NCBI GenBank assembly: GCA_002898015.1
Contig: BDTM01000128.1
Location: 202,418-266,417 of the forward strand
Length of the DNA stretch: 64,000 bases
Source of the DNA: a bacterium BMS3Bbin03
Lineage (GTDB): Bacteria; Zhuqueibacterota; JdFR-76; BMS3Abin05
Direction: 5' to 3'
This document shows, in pieces, positions 18,801 through 25,626 of the stretch (position 1 is its first letter; every line of letters starts with the position of its first letter). The notes beneath the pieces were generated by a model, which saw nothing but the letters and a program-made list of their open reading frames with translations, did no database searches and was not told where the DNA came from. Both the position numbers and the translations under genes were made by a program.

Positions 18801-21309
18801 CGCGTATCATCAGCTTGGGCGAATGCAGGAAGATAATAAAAATTATGAAGGGGCGCTGCGATCTCTGAAAAAGTCTCTTGCGATTTATAATAAGCTGGGT
18901 CAATCGCAGGAGAGTGCCCGGGTCCTTCTGGACATGAGCCGGATTAATTTGAAGTATCTGGACGCTTACAGTCAGGCCATTTCCGATGCCAAACAAAGTC
19001 TGGCACTGGTTAAAGACAAACCTTCTTCTAAAATTCATCTGCTGATTTATCAATATCTGGGTCTGGCTTATGAGAAAATAGGCAGCTACCAGACGGCTTT
19101 CGATTATCAAAAAAAGGCGTCGAATTTATCTAAAACATTCGGGACTCAAAGCGACCGGGGGCTGGAACATCAGTATCTGGCCAATATCTACTGGAAGATG
19201 GGGGATTATTTGCATTCCCTGCAGGAGCAGGAGAAGGCCATTTCAATTTTTCAGGCCTTGAAAAATCCCGCACTTCTGACGCTGGCGTATTCGACCCGGG
19301 GCCTTATCCACATGAGCCTCAATGAACCGAAAAAGGGACTTCTTTTTGAAAGGAGAGCCCTTGTATTGGCGCAGGATGCCGGCGACAGTCTGAATGAAGC
19401 CACGATTTTAAAGAACATCGGAAACATCCACGCCAAACAATCTGCGTGGGACTCGGCCCGAACCGCTTACAAAAAAGCCCTGACAATTGACAGTTTGATT
19501 CAGGCTAAAAGAGGACTCGGTTACGATTTCCGCAATTTGGGTCTTTTTTATCTCCAGGAGGGGAAAAAGCGGGAGGCGTTATCTTATTTGAAACAGGGGC
19601 TTCGCGTGAGTCTGGAGATTCACGACCGGCGGAATGAGGCCGCCTGTTTGTTGGGGCTTGCGAGAGTGTTTCAGAAAATGTCTTCCGCCGATTCAGCAGT
19701 GACGTACGGGAATCGAGCCGTTTTGCTCTCACAGGCGTTGGAGATTCCCGACATTAGGTGGCAGGCTTACGAATTTTTGGGAGATTTTTGGAGCGCACAG
19801 GATTCGCTTGCTCGGGCTCTGAATCTGTACAGGCGGGCGATCCGGGTGATTGAACGGCAGCGGGCTCAAATTCGCGTGGAAAGGTTTCAATCCGGTTTTC
19901 TGACGGACAAAATGGGCGTGTACGCAAAGATAATCGATCTGCTGGTCCGTCAGAAGAAGGCCCGCGAAAGCTTTGAATTTGCTGAACGGGCAAAATCACG
20001 CAGTTTTATCGATCTGCTTGGAAATCGAAAAATTAATTTTCGGGGCGGCGCAGACGCGGCACAATTGGCCCGCGGCAATGCCATTCAGAATCAAATCCAG
20101 CGGTGGCAAAGCGTCTTAATGCAGATTTTTCAGAAATCCGCGCTGACGCCTGCTTTGAAAGACAGCCTGGCGCGCGTGCGTGCGGAACTGGACAGTCTTC
20201 GTGCGGCCTACAGCGATTTTTTGAATCAGTTGCGGGTAAACAATCCGGAGCTGGCTTCGATGATCACGGTTGAACCCCTTCGTGCGGCTGACCTGCAGAA
20301 AGTCCTGGATGATTCAACGGCACTTCTGGCCTACTACAGTCTGCCTCGAAAATTGATTCTTTGGGTTGTTCGAAACGACACGGTGGCTGTTTTTCAGAAA
20401 AAATTGTCATCGCGAAAGCTCAAAAATCTGGTCAGGCTATTTCGGGAGGATTTACAGAAAATTCTTCCTGTAAAAAACCAGTCCAGACGATTGTACCGCT
20501 ATTTAATTCGCCCGGCCGGGAATTTAATAGCGAATCGCTCCCAACTGATTCTCGTGCCCCACGGGGTGCTCCACTATCTGCCGTTTGGGGCCTTAATAGA
20601 CGGGAAAGGGCGAACCCTGCTGGAACGATTCAAATTGGCGAACGCCCCCAGCGGGACGGTGTTTAAATTTTGCCTGCAGAAAGGAGACCATTTCCGCAGG
20701 ACAAAGAAAATTGTCCGCAAAGCCCTGGCTATCGGAAACCCGGATTTGGGAAATCCGAAGTACGATTTACCGTTTGCCGGGAAAGAAGCCGAAAGCCTGA
20801 AGCGGACTTTTTCCGAGACGTCTGTATTTTTGGGGAAACAGGCTACCGAGACAAGGGTCAAACGGATCATTCACAATTTTGATCTGGTGCTCTTTTCGAC
20901 GCACGGCGAGTACGATCCGGTCAATCCGCTGTTCTCGGCTTTGCTTTTAACGCCCGATTCACTGAATGACGGCAGGCTCGAAAGCTGGGAGATCTTCGGC
21001 CTTCGGATGAACGTGTTTTTGGTGACGATGAGCGCCTGTGAAACCGGATTGGGCAAGATCGGCGGCGGAGACGAAATCATCGGACTGTCCCGAAGTTTTA
21101 TTTACGCGGGGACACCCGCCGTTGTGGCGTCGCTCTGGAAGGTGGATGATTTGACCACGGCGGTCATCATGAAACGCTTTCACCGGTACCTGCACAGCGG
21201 GTTTTCCCGGGCAGAAGCCCTGAGAAAAGCCCAGAATTACGTCCGCCGGTACATTCACGCTTCTCCGTATTACTGGGCGGCGTTTTATCTGACAGGTGAT
21301 CCGCGGTGA
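12889..21309 (+). CDS. Giant secreted PD40-TPR-CHAT-TPR-CHAT protein
   Basis: About 2,806 aa from a TTG at 12889. This start has AAGGA 8 bases upstream and gives a clean signal peptide ending V-L-A before Q at about residue 35; an upstream TTG at 12838 would bury it. Order: TolB/PD40 beta-propeller (about 60-320, repeats of S-P-N-G-K-W and S-P-D-G-R-W type), TPR array (about 340-1400), first CHAT domain (about 1480-1840), second TPR array (about 1845-2330), second CHAT domain (about 2450-2806). The second CHAT has the caspase-like dyad His2672 (S-T-H-G) and Cys2717 (S-A-C-E-T-G). In the first, these align to Pro1689 and Thr1751, so it is a pseudoprotease. CHAT proteases are usually cytoplasmic effectors; export makes this one unusual. 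Substrate unknown. Confidence 0.88.
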   Translation: MGKKRTKPFGKSGIPVVLLFGIGFGIFNAAPVLAQKVSLASYYESLFAPRLTGVKPLTTHPGSDIFPTLSPNGKWLVFASNRRQNFDIWAKNIKTGEMVPLTTYKSTDTQPAWSPNGRQIVFVSMRSDGLGDLFLMDVRESHGVLRRKKMIHLNNYLGYDGEPVFSADGRWIAFVSDRQTGRRHIWLLQLKSRKLIQVTAFEAFSPAFSPDGRWLSFTRFVNGRWQIVLVPFSIGDFPVQEKAGIPIYESKTPVGFSAWENDSLMLMVSYPYDTNGDGAVTISDNGLILECGLPASLNRKNYEERRISQKTSGIWASLFPARGGPGKIIFVSDFSGNDDIFEMKRSGEIQVPSAPDSFFTFLEEKFPLLSIRYFQALNDSSFQHVWKNRKQNYLLQRLFVLKKAEAFFSKRTGILPRVYFEAGTTAARLGWPKFARSFYQKAVKTGSSGTLWPVRSQLALWKLKGLSLPKALHAVDSLLASAHLSGAAAGFLYLRRGEILAKQGHFSRALDAFQTVLNDRQANPEAVIPAHFRLADFYASLHNFPLAIQMDAAVLKQFPKAFYWNQIALQKIKSVILQNTEIKDPVQGYQWVMQKYPGVKSLTAWGQVEIARVFERRGDFRVAIRECNRVVNNAADQQEAYFRALTELISIYHSLKDSKALIRISKEGLQKKGSLDEAQREWIRRNLIRTLLDRGERLFAQNDWQLAKLEFNTALAYDSLNVEAHRGIVKCAVRGNQLNDIIQSYAAKVQKSPKTEVFRYALGLAYSYLATRQKSPSEEYKLLLVSNAYLENALKQNYGLVYAYLTLGFNYETLASLEQARQNQQEPFLTKFTKSALAPLFWLVRTVTFQKPPVKHLWYEKAIDLLSIGVSINKEKKRPGLEAQLILNLANNYYQLGEFGFEKAFYYYQRRMALDSTFETLPQEALVYERMGHCAVILEDWPQAIRSISKAMALYRELKNEPRILTNMDRLAWAYFLSGDYDLAVEKYLRILKIARQQHNIPEKAKTLERLHRNLANAYLQLHDFRNSLRHLKQALNLLDSGKIKNKRSFKDYLRIEFLGYSLPVFNVGKLFGQSGSTGTLTVSDERSLLYTLLFQNYEGQKFLLEAIQVLEKKGKIFRAQKNRLAQAIVKNNLGYLYTFYGDYENAWKEFNASFQLCRSEKYWAGAVINLTNMARLALAFRTKEKLTGEKPQTITIDYNRVLELLRRGQTYFKNIPYGMNKERVALLVQTGVLKSLIAFSGGQASPDTSVKKELQRVFTAADVLQTYDWALDLAARFHLNREQIILRRNRADIYLYLGWKAEARQDLETARRLALRDGDPNLLWRVDFALSEVPQTGAAKMGEKPVSSLKWLEEAIQILETTPDTTRGKQMIGTNRLDCNLLYERYLNREAGAGHAEKALKVSERWQAKRFLDEITGFRLHLKLESHKVFYGNARFLRHEIARLRTEIRRLPAQRILDLQKRRKMQVKLDSLQNEYGALIKSKLQAEPELVTLVQPFAVPVDEIQSTIREGTVAVKFHFGLKKSWVWIVAPDTVFQFALPISEESVKRHSLNALQSGLARPEADSSFQWLSRELLRPLQRIKRPVSHVILSTDDLLLGFPFGLLPFKTGFFSDFVKIQYVTSLSNYYFQFQERRLSVKKVAYFTTGNKKFRFATEKNVTLLREKGAAATEGNFRKIMQNVDVLHLELPIQVDFFQPVQSAIAFRYPRLKMQKVPELISPFSPENDGRLHVHEIFSLDTRVNLLFQNVTDTFVPGENFQKELPPFVRAFTYAGIPSYLFQVWKIPRKAKKIFFDEFYSRLFKERPFDAFWAARQTLRRHFTTPQIWGAFRWFGFEGMSPAEQVKFAEGRLDQMFGMGYAFAQKGYWRDAVRNYEQALQMALLLKAANKAAMLYQQLVISSNNGKFWGRAARYQEIINQTYAGQKDWNALLDGYRNVLYFYTKLHNSKKISFYQKKYQILLAKTGTRADRADAYHQLGRMQEDNKNYEGALRSLKKSLAIYNKLGQSQESARVLLDMSRINLKYLDAYSQAISDAKQSLALVKDKPSSKIHLLIYQYLGLAYEKIGSYQTAFDYQKKASNLSKTFGTQSDRGLEHQYLANIYWKMGDYLHSLQEQEKAISIFQALKNPALLTLAYSTRGLIHMSLNEPKKGLLFERRALVLAQDAGDSLNEATILKNIGNIHAKQSAWDSARTAYKKALTIDSLIQAKRGLGYDFRNLGLFYLQEGKKREALSYLKQGLRVSLEIHDRRNEAACLLGLARVFQKMSSADSAVTYGNRAVLLSQALEIPDIRWQAYEFLGDFWSAQDSLARALNLYRRAIRVIERQRAQIRVERFQSGFLTDKMGVYAKIIDLLVRQKKARESFEFAERAKSRSFIDLLGNRKINFRGGADAAQLARGNAIQNQIQRWQSVLMQIFQKSALTPALKDSLARVRAELDSLRAAYSDFLNQLRVNNPELASMITVEPLRAADLQKVLDDSTALLAYYSLPRKLILWVVRNDTVAVFQKKLSSRKLKNLVRLFREDLQKILPVKNQSRRLYRYLIRPAGNLIANRSQLILVPHGVLHYLPFGALIDGKGRTLLERFKLANAPSGTVFKFCLQKGDHFRRTKKIVRKALAIGNPDLGNPKYDLPFAGKEAESLKRTFSETSVFLGKQATETRVKRIIHNFDLVLFSTHGEYDPVNPLFSALLLTPDSLNDGRLESWEIFGLRMNVFLVTMSACETGLGKIGGGDEIIGLSRSFIYAGTPAVVASLWKVDDLTTAVIMKRFHRYLHSGFSRAEALRKAQNYVRRYIHASPYYWAAFYLTGDPR

Positions 21310-21353
21310 CCCGGTTCTTAGGCCGAAATTAAACCCTTAACTGAGGAAAAACA

Positions 21354-22454
21354 ATGTTAGCAGAACGGTTAGCACATTTAAGGCCTTCGGGCATCCGAAA
21401 GATTTTCGATCTGGCAGAATCCATTGAAAATCCAATCAATTTGAGTATTGGAATGACCGATTTTGACGTCCCGGATCCCATCAAAGCAGAAGCAAAGGCC
21501 TGGATGGACCTCGGGCTAAATCAATATGTCGCCACACAAGGTCTGCCCGAGCTGCGGGAATTATTGAGACACCATTTAAAACAGGAAGGACTGCACTTTG
21601 AGGATGTGGTTGTGACCAGCGGCGTCACCGGCGGGTACGTCATCAGCATGATGGCGCTCATCGATCCGGGAGACGAAGTGCTCATTCCCGATCCGAGATT
21701 TGTGATGTACAGCTTCATTGTGGAACTATTGGGGGGCGTTCCGAAATTCATTAATACCTACCCGGATTTCCGGCTGCGTCCGGCACAAATTGAGGCCTGC
21801 ATCACCCCCAAAAGCAAAGTGCTGATTTTAAACAATCCAAACAATCCCACGGGAATTGTGCTGTCTCCGGATGAACTGAAGGCCATTGCAGCCGTCGCCC
21901 AAAAGCACAATCTTTACGTGGTGGCGGATGAAATCTACAACAAATTTTTGTACGATCGTCTTCCTTACAAAAGCATTGCCAATTTTTATGAAAAGACCCT
22001 TGTTTTGCGCGGCTACGCCAAGAGCTGGGGCATGAGCGGCTGGCGCGTGGGCTATGTGGCTGCATCCAGTGAAATTGTGGAGTCTCTGAAGATGCTTCAG
22101 CATTACACGTACGTCTGTGCACCCCCGTTTTTGCAAAAAGGCGCCCTAATCGCCGAAAATTTTGACGGCTCTGAGATCATTGCCCGTTACCGCCAAAAAA
22201 GAGACCTGATTTACAAGGGATTAAATGAATTCTTACGGGTGGAAAAACCTCAGGGCGCCTTTTACATTTTTCCTGAAGTGCCCCGGGGGACCGGCGCAGC
22301 ACTGGTCGCGCGCGCGGTTCAGAAAAAGTTACTCGTGGTACCCGGAAGTGCCTTTTCCGAACAGGACACACATTTTCGGGTCTCCTTTGCGGCGTCAAAC
22401 GAGAGCCTTGAAAAAGGCATTGAAATTTTGTATGATTTGCTGAAAAAGAATTAA
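21354..22454 (+). CDS. PLP-dependent aminotransferase, class I/II
   Basis: A 366-aa cytoplasmic enzyme of the aspartate aminotransferase fold. The N-x-P-N-N-P-T-G motif lies at about 160-167, and a V-V-A-D-E-I-Y PLP-pyridine-binding segment at about 187-193. The Schiff-base lysine is in Y-A-K-S-W-G-M-S-G-W-R-V-G-Y at about residue 223. Length is slightly short for the family but all motifs are present. TGAGGA precedes the ATG. It probably acts on aspartate, alanine or aromatic amino acids; the substrate cannot be fixed from sequence. It ends about 50 bases before the sigma-54 activator and the two may be co-transcribed, though no functional link is evident. Confidence 0.88.
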   Translation: MLAERLAHLRPSGIRKIFDLAESIENPINLSIGMTDFDVPDPIKAEAKAWMDLGLNQYVATQGLPELRELLRHHLKQEGLHFEDVVVTSGVTGGYVISMMALIDPGDEVLIPDPRFVMYSFIVELLGGVPKFINTYPDFRLRPAQIEACITPKSKVLILNNPNNPTGIVLSPDELKAIAAVAQKHNLYVVADEIYNKFLYDRLPYKSIANFYEKTLVLRGYAKSWGMSGWRVGYVAASSEIVESLKMLQHYTYVCAPPFLQKGALIAENFDGSEIIARYRQKRDLIYKGLNEFLRVEKPQGAFYIFPEVPRGTGAALVARAVQKKLLVVPGSAFSEQDTHFRVSFAASNESLEKGIEILYDLLKKN

Positions 22455-22502
22455 TTGTTTGGAAGCCTTAATTTAGTCAAAAACCTTGCGGAGAAAGAGT
22501 CC

Positions 22503-23861
22503 ATGGAAGATTCCGTTTCGATTCTTGTTGCCGATGATGAGGAAGATTTCCGAATCATCTTTTCCGATATTCTTAAAAAGATGGGTTACCAGGTGCGTAC
22601 CGTTCAAAACGGATTGGAAGCCATTTCCGTTATTGAAAACCAGCCCGTGGACATCGCGCTCATCGATTTTAAAATGCCGGGCATGAGCGGTATTGAATTG
22701 CTCAAAGAGATTAAACTCCGGACGCCTCAAATTGAAGTGATTGTCATTACCGGAATGGGCACCATCGATTCGGCCGTAGAAGCCATGAAATCGGGGGCGT
22801 ACGACTACATTACCAAACCCGTCAATTTTGAAGAATTAGAGAGTATTCTTCGGCGGATTGTTCACACCCAGTCGCTTATTAAAGAAAATCAGTTTCTAAA
22901 AGAGACCATTCGCCAAAAATATAAATTTCAGAATTTGATCGGTGCCACGCCCCGGATGCAGGAAATTTTTGAGATCATCGAGAAGGTCAGCAAGAATCGA
23001 AGCACGGTCTTGATTCAGGGGGAGAACGGCACAGGAAAAGAACTCATCGCACGGGCGGTTCATTTCAACGGTCCTCTGGCGGAAAAGCCCTTCATGCCGG
23101 TTGATTGCAGCGCCATTCCGGAGAATTTGGTGGAGAGCGAATTGTTCGGCCACGAAAAAGGATCGTTCACCGGGGCGATTTACTCCAAAAAAGGGCTTTT
23201 TCGATTGGCACAGGGCGGGACGGTATTTTTGGATGAAATCGAAGAACTGCCCCGGGAAGTTCAGCCCAAATTGCTTCGAGCATTGCAGGAACGGCAGGTG
23301 AAACCGGTGGGAGGGTCGAAGTATGTCCCGATTGAGGTTCGCGTCATCGCCGCCGCTAATCAGGACCTGGGGATGGCTGTCGCAAAAGGGAAATTTCGTG
23401 AAGATTTATTCTACCGGTTGAATGTGGTTCAGATCGATGTCCCCCCCCTCCGCGAGCGGCGGGACGATATCCCCGTGCTGGTCAAACATTTCATTGAAAA
23501 ATACAGGGAGAAACAGAAAGACCTGAAAATCAAACGCGTTTCTCCGGAAGTCCTGCGGATTTTTATGACGTACCACTGGCCCGGCAATGTTCGGGAGCTG
23601 GAGAATGTCATCGAACGGGCTTTTGCGCTTGAGAGCGGCGAATCCATTCAGGTGTCCGATCTCCCGGATTACCTGCTGAAACAGGTGCCCAAAACGATAG
23701 AAAATCCAACGACTGCGCTGCGTTCCCTTGAAGAGATCGAGAAAGAGGCGATTGAACGGACGCTGAATGCTCTCGATGGCGACAGAACCCGCACTGCACA
23801 AATCCTTAAAATTGACCGGACGACGCTGTATCGAAAAATGAAACGATACGGCCTTTCGTAA
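22503..23861 (+). CDS. NtrC-family sigma-54-dependent response regulator
   Basis: 452 aa. A receiver domain (about 5-120) has the acidic pair at residues 11-12, phospho-acceptor Asp55 in L-I-D-F-K-M-P-G, and the K-P switch region. A central AAA+ domain (about 145-375) has Walker A G-E-N-G-T-G-K-E, the sigma-54 contact loop G-S-F-T-G-A (a Ser variant of GAFTGA), Walker B G-T-V-F-L-D-E-I, and R-V-I-A-A-A-N. A Fis-type helix-turn-helix closes the protein. The ATG at 22503, preceded by GGAGAAAG, is preferred over an upstream TTG at 22455. No kinase is adjacent. It lies directly upstream of a sigma-54 promoter at 24305, its likely target. Confidence 0.93.
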   Translation: MEDSVSILVADDEEDFRIIFSDILKKMGYQVRTVQNGLEAISVIENQPVDIALIDFKMPGMSGIELLKEIKLRTPQIEVIVITGMGTIDSAVEAMKSGAYDYITKPVNFEELESILRRIVHTQSLIKENQFLKETIRQKYKFQNLIGATPRMQEIFEIIEKVSKNRSTVLIQGENGTGKELIARAVHFNGPLAEKPFMPVDCSAIPENLVESELFGHEKGSFTGAIYSKKGLFRLAQGGTVFLDEIEELPREVQPKLLRALQERQVKPVGGSKYVPIEVRVIAAANQDLGMAVAKGKFREDLFYRLNVVQIDVPPLRERRDDIPVLVKHFIEKYREKQKDLKIKRVSPEVLRIFMTYHWPGNVRELENVIERAFALESGESIQVSDLPDYLLKQVPKTIENPTTALRSLEEIEKEAIERTLNALDGDRTRTAQILKIDRTTLYRKMKRYGLS

Positions 23862-23922
23862 CGGCTGCAAAATGCACGAATGTTGTATTCTGCCACAGAT
23901 CAAAGTTACATGGTTCATCCTA

Positions 23923-23938
23923 AAAATGTGTACATTTT
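23923..23938. promoter_or_regulatory. 16-bp palindrome, candidate activator site 1
   Basis: AAAATGTGTACATTTT consists of 7-bp perfect inverted arms around GT. It lies about 370 bases upstream of the sigma-54 promoter and 62 bases after the activator gene. The reverse complement of the site at 24111 matches it at 14 of 16 positions, which argues for a protein-binding site. Confidence 0.5.
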
Positions 23939-23983
23939 GATTCATTCAATCATTTACAGGCTAATTGGTCTATTGTTGCTTTT

Positions 23984-24077
23984 AAAACTCACCCCCTTAT
24001 TCCCCCTCTCTACGCGTAGAGAGGGGGAAACTCCAGCCACCAACGTTGGTTTTAATACCAACCAGGGGGTGAGTTTT
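23984..24077. repeat. Nested inverted-repeat element, MITE or REP-like
   Basis: A 94-bp element bounded by 13-bp perfect inverted arms AAAACTCACCCCC (23984-23996) and GGGGGTGAGTTTT (24065-24077). Inside it is a perfect 30-bp palindrome at 24000-24029, centred on ACGCGT, and two smaller hairpins, ACCAACGTTGGT around 24049-24060 and TTGGTTTTAATACCAA overlapping it. The G/C-tract composition differs from the AT-rich flanks. It could be a mobile miniature element or an RNA structure. No transposase is nearby. Confidence 0.7.
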
Positions 24078-24110
24078 GGATTTAACAAATGGCGGCACCT
24101 TTTTAGTAGA

Positions 24111-24126
24111 AAAAAGTACGCATTTT
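24111..24126. promoter_or_regulatory. 16-bp near-palindrome, candidate activator site 2
   Basis: AAAAAGTACGCATTTT; its reverse complement AAAATGCGTACTTTTT differs from site 1 (23923-23938) at two positions. It sits about 180 bases upstream of the -24 element, the usual range for enhancers bound by NtrC-type activators. Confidence 0.5.
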
Positions 24127-24304
24127 CGCGATGAACCAGATTTATGAACGGGTTACAAAATCCTGCCCCGAATGCCCGTTGCTATTTGCCACAATTTTAC
24201 AATTCAGTCACAGAAAAGACATTTCCGTCATGAATTCCCCATTATTTTAACTTCTTTAAAATCAATCTATTAATATTTTCTTTTGAACTGCCGAAATAAT
24301 CTAA

Positions 24305-24320
24305 TGGTACGGTCTTTGCG
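24305..24320 (+). promoter_or_regulatory. Sigma-54 (-24/-12) promoter
   Basis: TGGTACGGTCTTTGCG matches the sigma-54 consensus TGGCACG-N4-TTGC at all but one position. There are exactly 10 bases between the invariant GG (24306-24307) and GC (24317-24318). Transcription should start near 24330, giving a leader of about 54 bases to the ATG at 24384. A sigma-54 activator is encoded about 440 bases upstream. Confidence 0.82.
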
Positions 24321-24383
24321 CAAGACTTATCATTGAAAACCAATTTTTGCCGTTTTAACGCCATTCAAAACTTGAGGGTTATT

Positions 24384-24800
24384 ATGCTGAAGGATCAACC
24401 GGTTGTAGCCATTGTGGGCAGCAAAATAGATGAAATGGAAAAAATTCACAACCAATTGGGACGTACCGCCTGCCGGGTGTGGCGAATGACTTCGGGGAAT
24501 GATTTTCTGAATCTTGCCAGGGTGGAAAAGGTGGATGTCGTGATTATGGATTATTTTTTAATGGATATGAAAGTCCCGGTATCCATTAAAAAAATTAAAG
24601 ACATTGATCATAATATCCGAATTATAATAATGACGGAAAAGCCCTCCGAGCATATTGAACGTTCGGCGCGAAAACAGGGGATTTCATTTTTTGCCATTAA
24701 ACCAAATGATTTGCAATATATTCGAGACGCTGTTCGAACGGCCGTATTAAGTCGACAGAGACAAAATTTTGTTTTTAATCGTCAGCCGAAAGTCGCCTGA
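24384..24800 (+). CDS. Receiver-like protein lacking the acidic pair
   Basis: 138 aa with a CheY-like fold. The phospho-acceptor position is Asp in V-V-I-M-D-Y-F-L-M-D, and the switch lysine is present in F-F-A-I-K-P. The acidic pair that binds Mg2+ at the end of strand 1 is replaced by Gly-Ser (V-A-I-V-G-S-K). Phosphorylation by the usual mechanism is therefore doubtful. The ATG at 24384 with AGGG upstream is preferred over a TTG at 24333. It is the first gene after the sigma-54 promoter and directly precedes STAS and RsbW-like genes, so it may be an adaptor in that switch. Confidence 0.75.
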   Translation: MLKDQPVVAIVGSKIDEMEKIHNQLGRTACRVWRMTSGNDFLNLARVEKVDVVIMDYFLMDMKVPVSIKKIKDIDHNIRIIIMTEKPSEHIERSARKQGISFFAIKPNDLQYIRDAVRTAVLSRQRQNFVFNRQPKVA

Positions 24801-24846
24801 TCTTAAAAAAAACACCTAAAAAGCGACAGGGAAAAGGATATTCTCA

Positions 24847-25167
24847 ATGAATGTTTTCTTTGAAAAACGAGAAAATAGTACATCGGTTATCGTGAATGAG
24901 CAGCGAATAGATGCTCAAAATGCCGGCGAATTTAGGAAGTATTTATTGGATTTACTTGCTTCTGGCAATCGCACGCTAATTGTTAATTTAAGCGAAGTGA
25001 AATTTATGGACAGTTCAGGGTTGGGCGCGCTTGTTTATGCACTTCGCGAAGCCAAAATGAAAAATGGAGATGTAAAGGTCTTCCATCTGAAAGAGCAGGT
25101 AATTTCTATGTTTAAAGTTACACGGTTGAATAAAATTTTTGAAATTGTTGATTTTCCCGAAAGTTAG
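24847..25167 (+). CDS. STAS-domain anti-sigma factor antagonist
   Basis: A 106-aa single-domain protein of the SpoIIAA/RsbV type. The phosphorylatable serine lies in the strand-helix motif F-M-D-S-S-G-L-G at about residues 56-63. Length is typical. In such systems the unphosphorylated protein captures a kinase of the RsbW type, and the phosphorylated form releases it. Both the kinase (25179) and a phosphatase (25627) follow immediately, so a full partner switch is encoded. AAGGA lies upstream of the ATG. The regulated target may be a sigma factor or another effector; no sigma gene is adjacent. Confidence 0.92.
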   Translation: MNVFFEKRENSTSVIVNEQRIDAQNAGEFRKYLLDLLASGNRTLIVNLSEVKFMDSSGLGALVYALREAKMKNGDVKVFHLKEQVISMFKVTRLNKIFEIVDFPES

Positions 25168-25178
25168 TTTTCAAACCG

Positions 25179-25586
25179 ATGAAATCCTTTAAATTTGAAC
25201 TATCCTTTCCCGGAGATCTGAAATCGGTGCGTGCGTTTTGTATGGGCGTTCGTGATCTCCTTCGAAATGTCTGGCCGGATAAAGAGCAGCTTGTGCAGGA
25301 TGTGGAATTGTGCTTGATGGAAGCACTGTCGAATGTCATTTTTCATGCACACAAAGACCGGCCGCAGAAAATAATTCGGTTTCAAATTCTTGGAAGACAA
25401 AAAGACGTAGTGATTCGGATTTATGATTCAGGCATCGGGTTCAATTTAGATCGTGCCGCTGTTCAATTGCCGGCTTTGCAAGATGACCATGGCAGAGGAC
25501 TTTTTGTCATTTTGCATTTAATGGATGACGTGAGCTACCAAAAAAACAAGCAGTGGAACTATCTGCAAATGGTGAAAAAATTTTAG
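25179..25586 (+). CDS. RsbW/SpoIIAB-like serine kinase (anti-sigma factor)
   Basis: A 135-aa GHKL ATPase. The N box is E-L-C-L-M-E-A-L-S-N-V-I-F-H-A-H at about residues 47-62, with Glu and Asn for Mg-ATP. The G1 box is Y-D-S-G-I-G-F and the G2 box G-R-G-L-F-V-I. Members phosphorylate the serine of a STAS partner and sequester a target protein. It begins 11 bases after the STAS gene without a strong ribosome-binding site, so translation may be coupled. There is no membrane or sensor region, so it should act in the cytoplasm. Confidence 0.9.
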   Translation: MKSFKFELSFPGDLKSVRAFCMGVRDLLRNVWPDKEQLVQDVELCLMEALSNVIFHAHKDRPQKIIRFQILGRQKDVVIRIYDSGIGFNLDRAAVQLPALQDDHGRGLFVILHLMDDVSYQKNKQWNYLQMVKKF

Positions 25587-25626
25587 AAACCGCAGGCTTT
25601 AATCGTAAAATTCAAAAGGACAGATA

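Larger units (their letters stand above)
23862..24383. other. Non-coding control region between activator and 24-kb gene block
   Basis: About 520 bases without a supportable gene. It contains two related 16-bp near-palindromes (23923-23938 and 24111-24126), a nested inverted-repeat element (23984-24077) and a sigma-54 promoter (24305-24320), each listed separately. A frame at 23880-24134 runs through the repeat element and has no ribosome-binding site or recognisable product, so I do not call it. Confidence 0.75.

Noticed and set aside
23880..24134. An 84-codon open frame between the activator and the sigma-54 promoter
   Set aside because: It runs through the inverted-repeat element, lacks a ribosome-binding site and shows no recognisable protein features.
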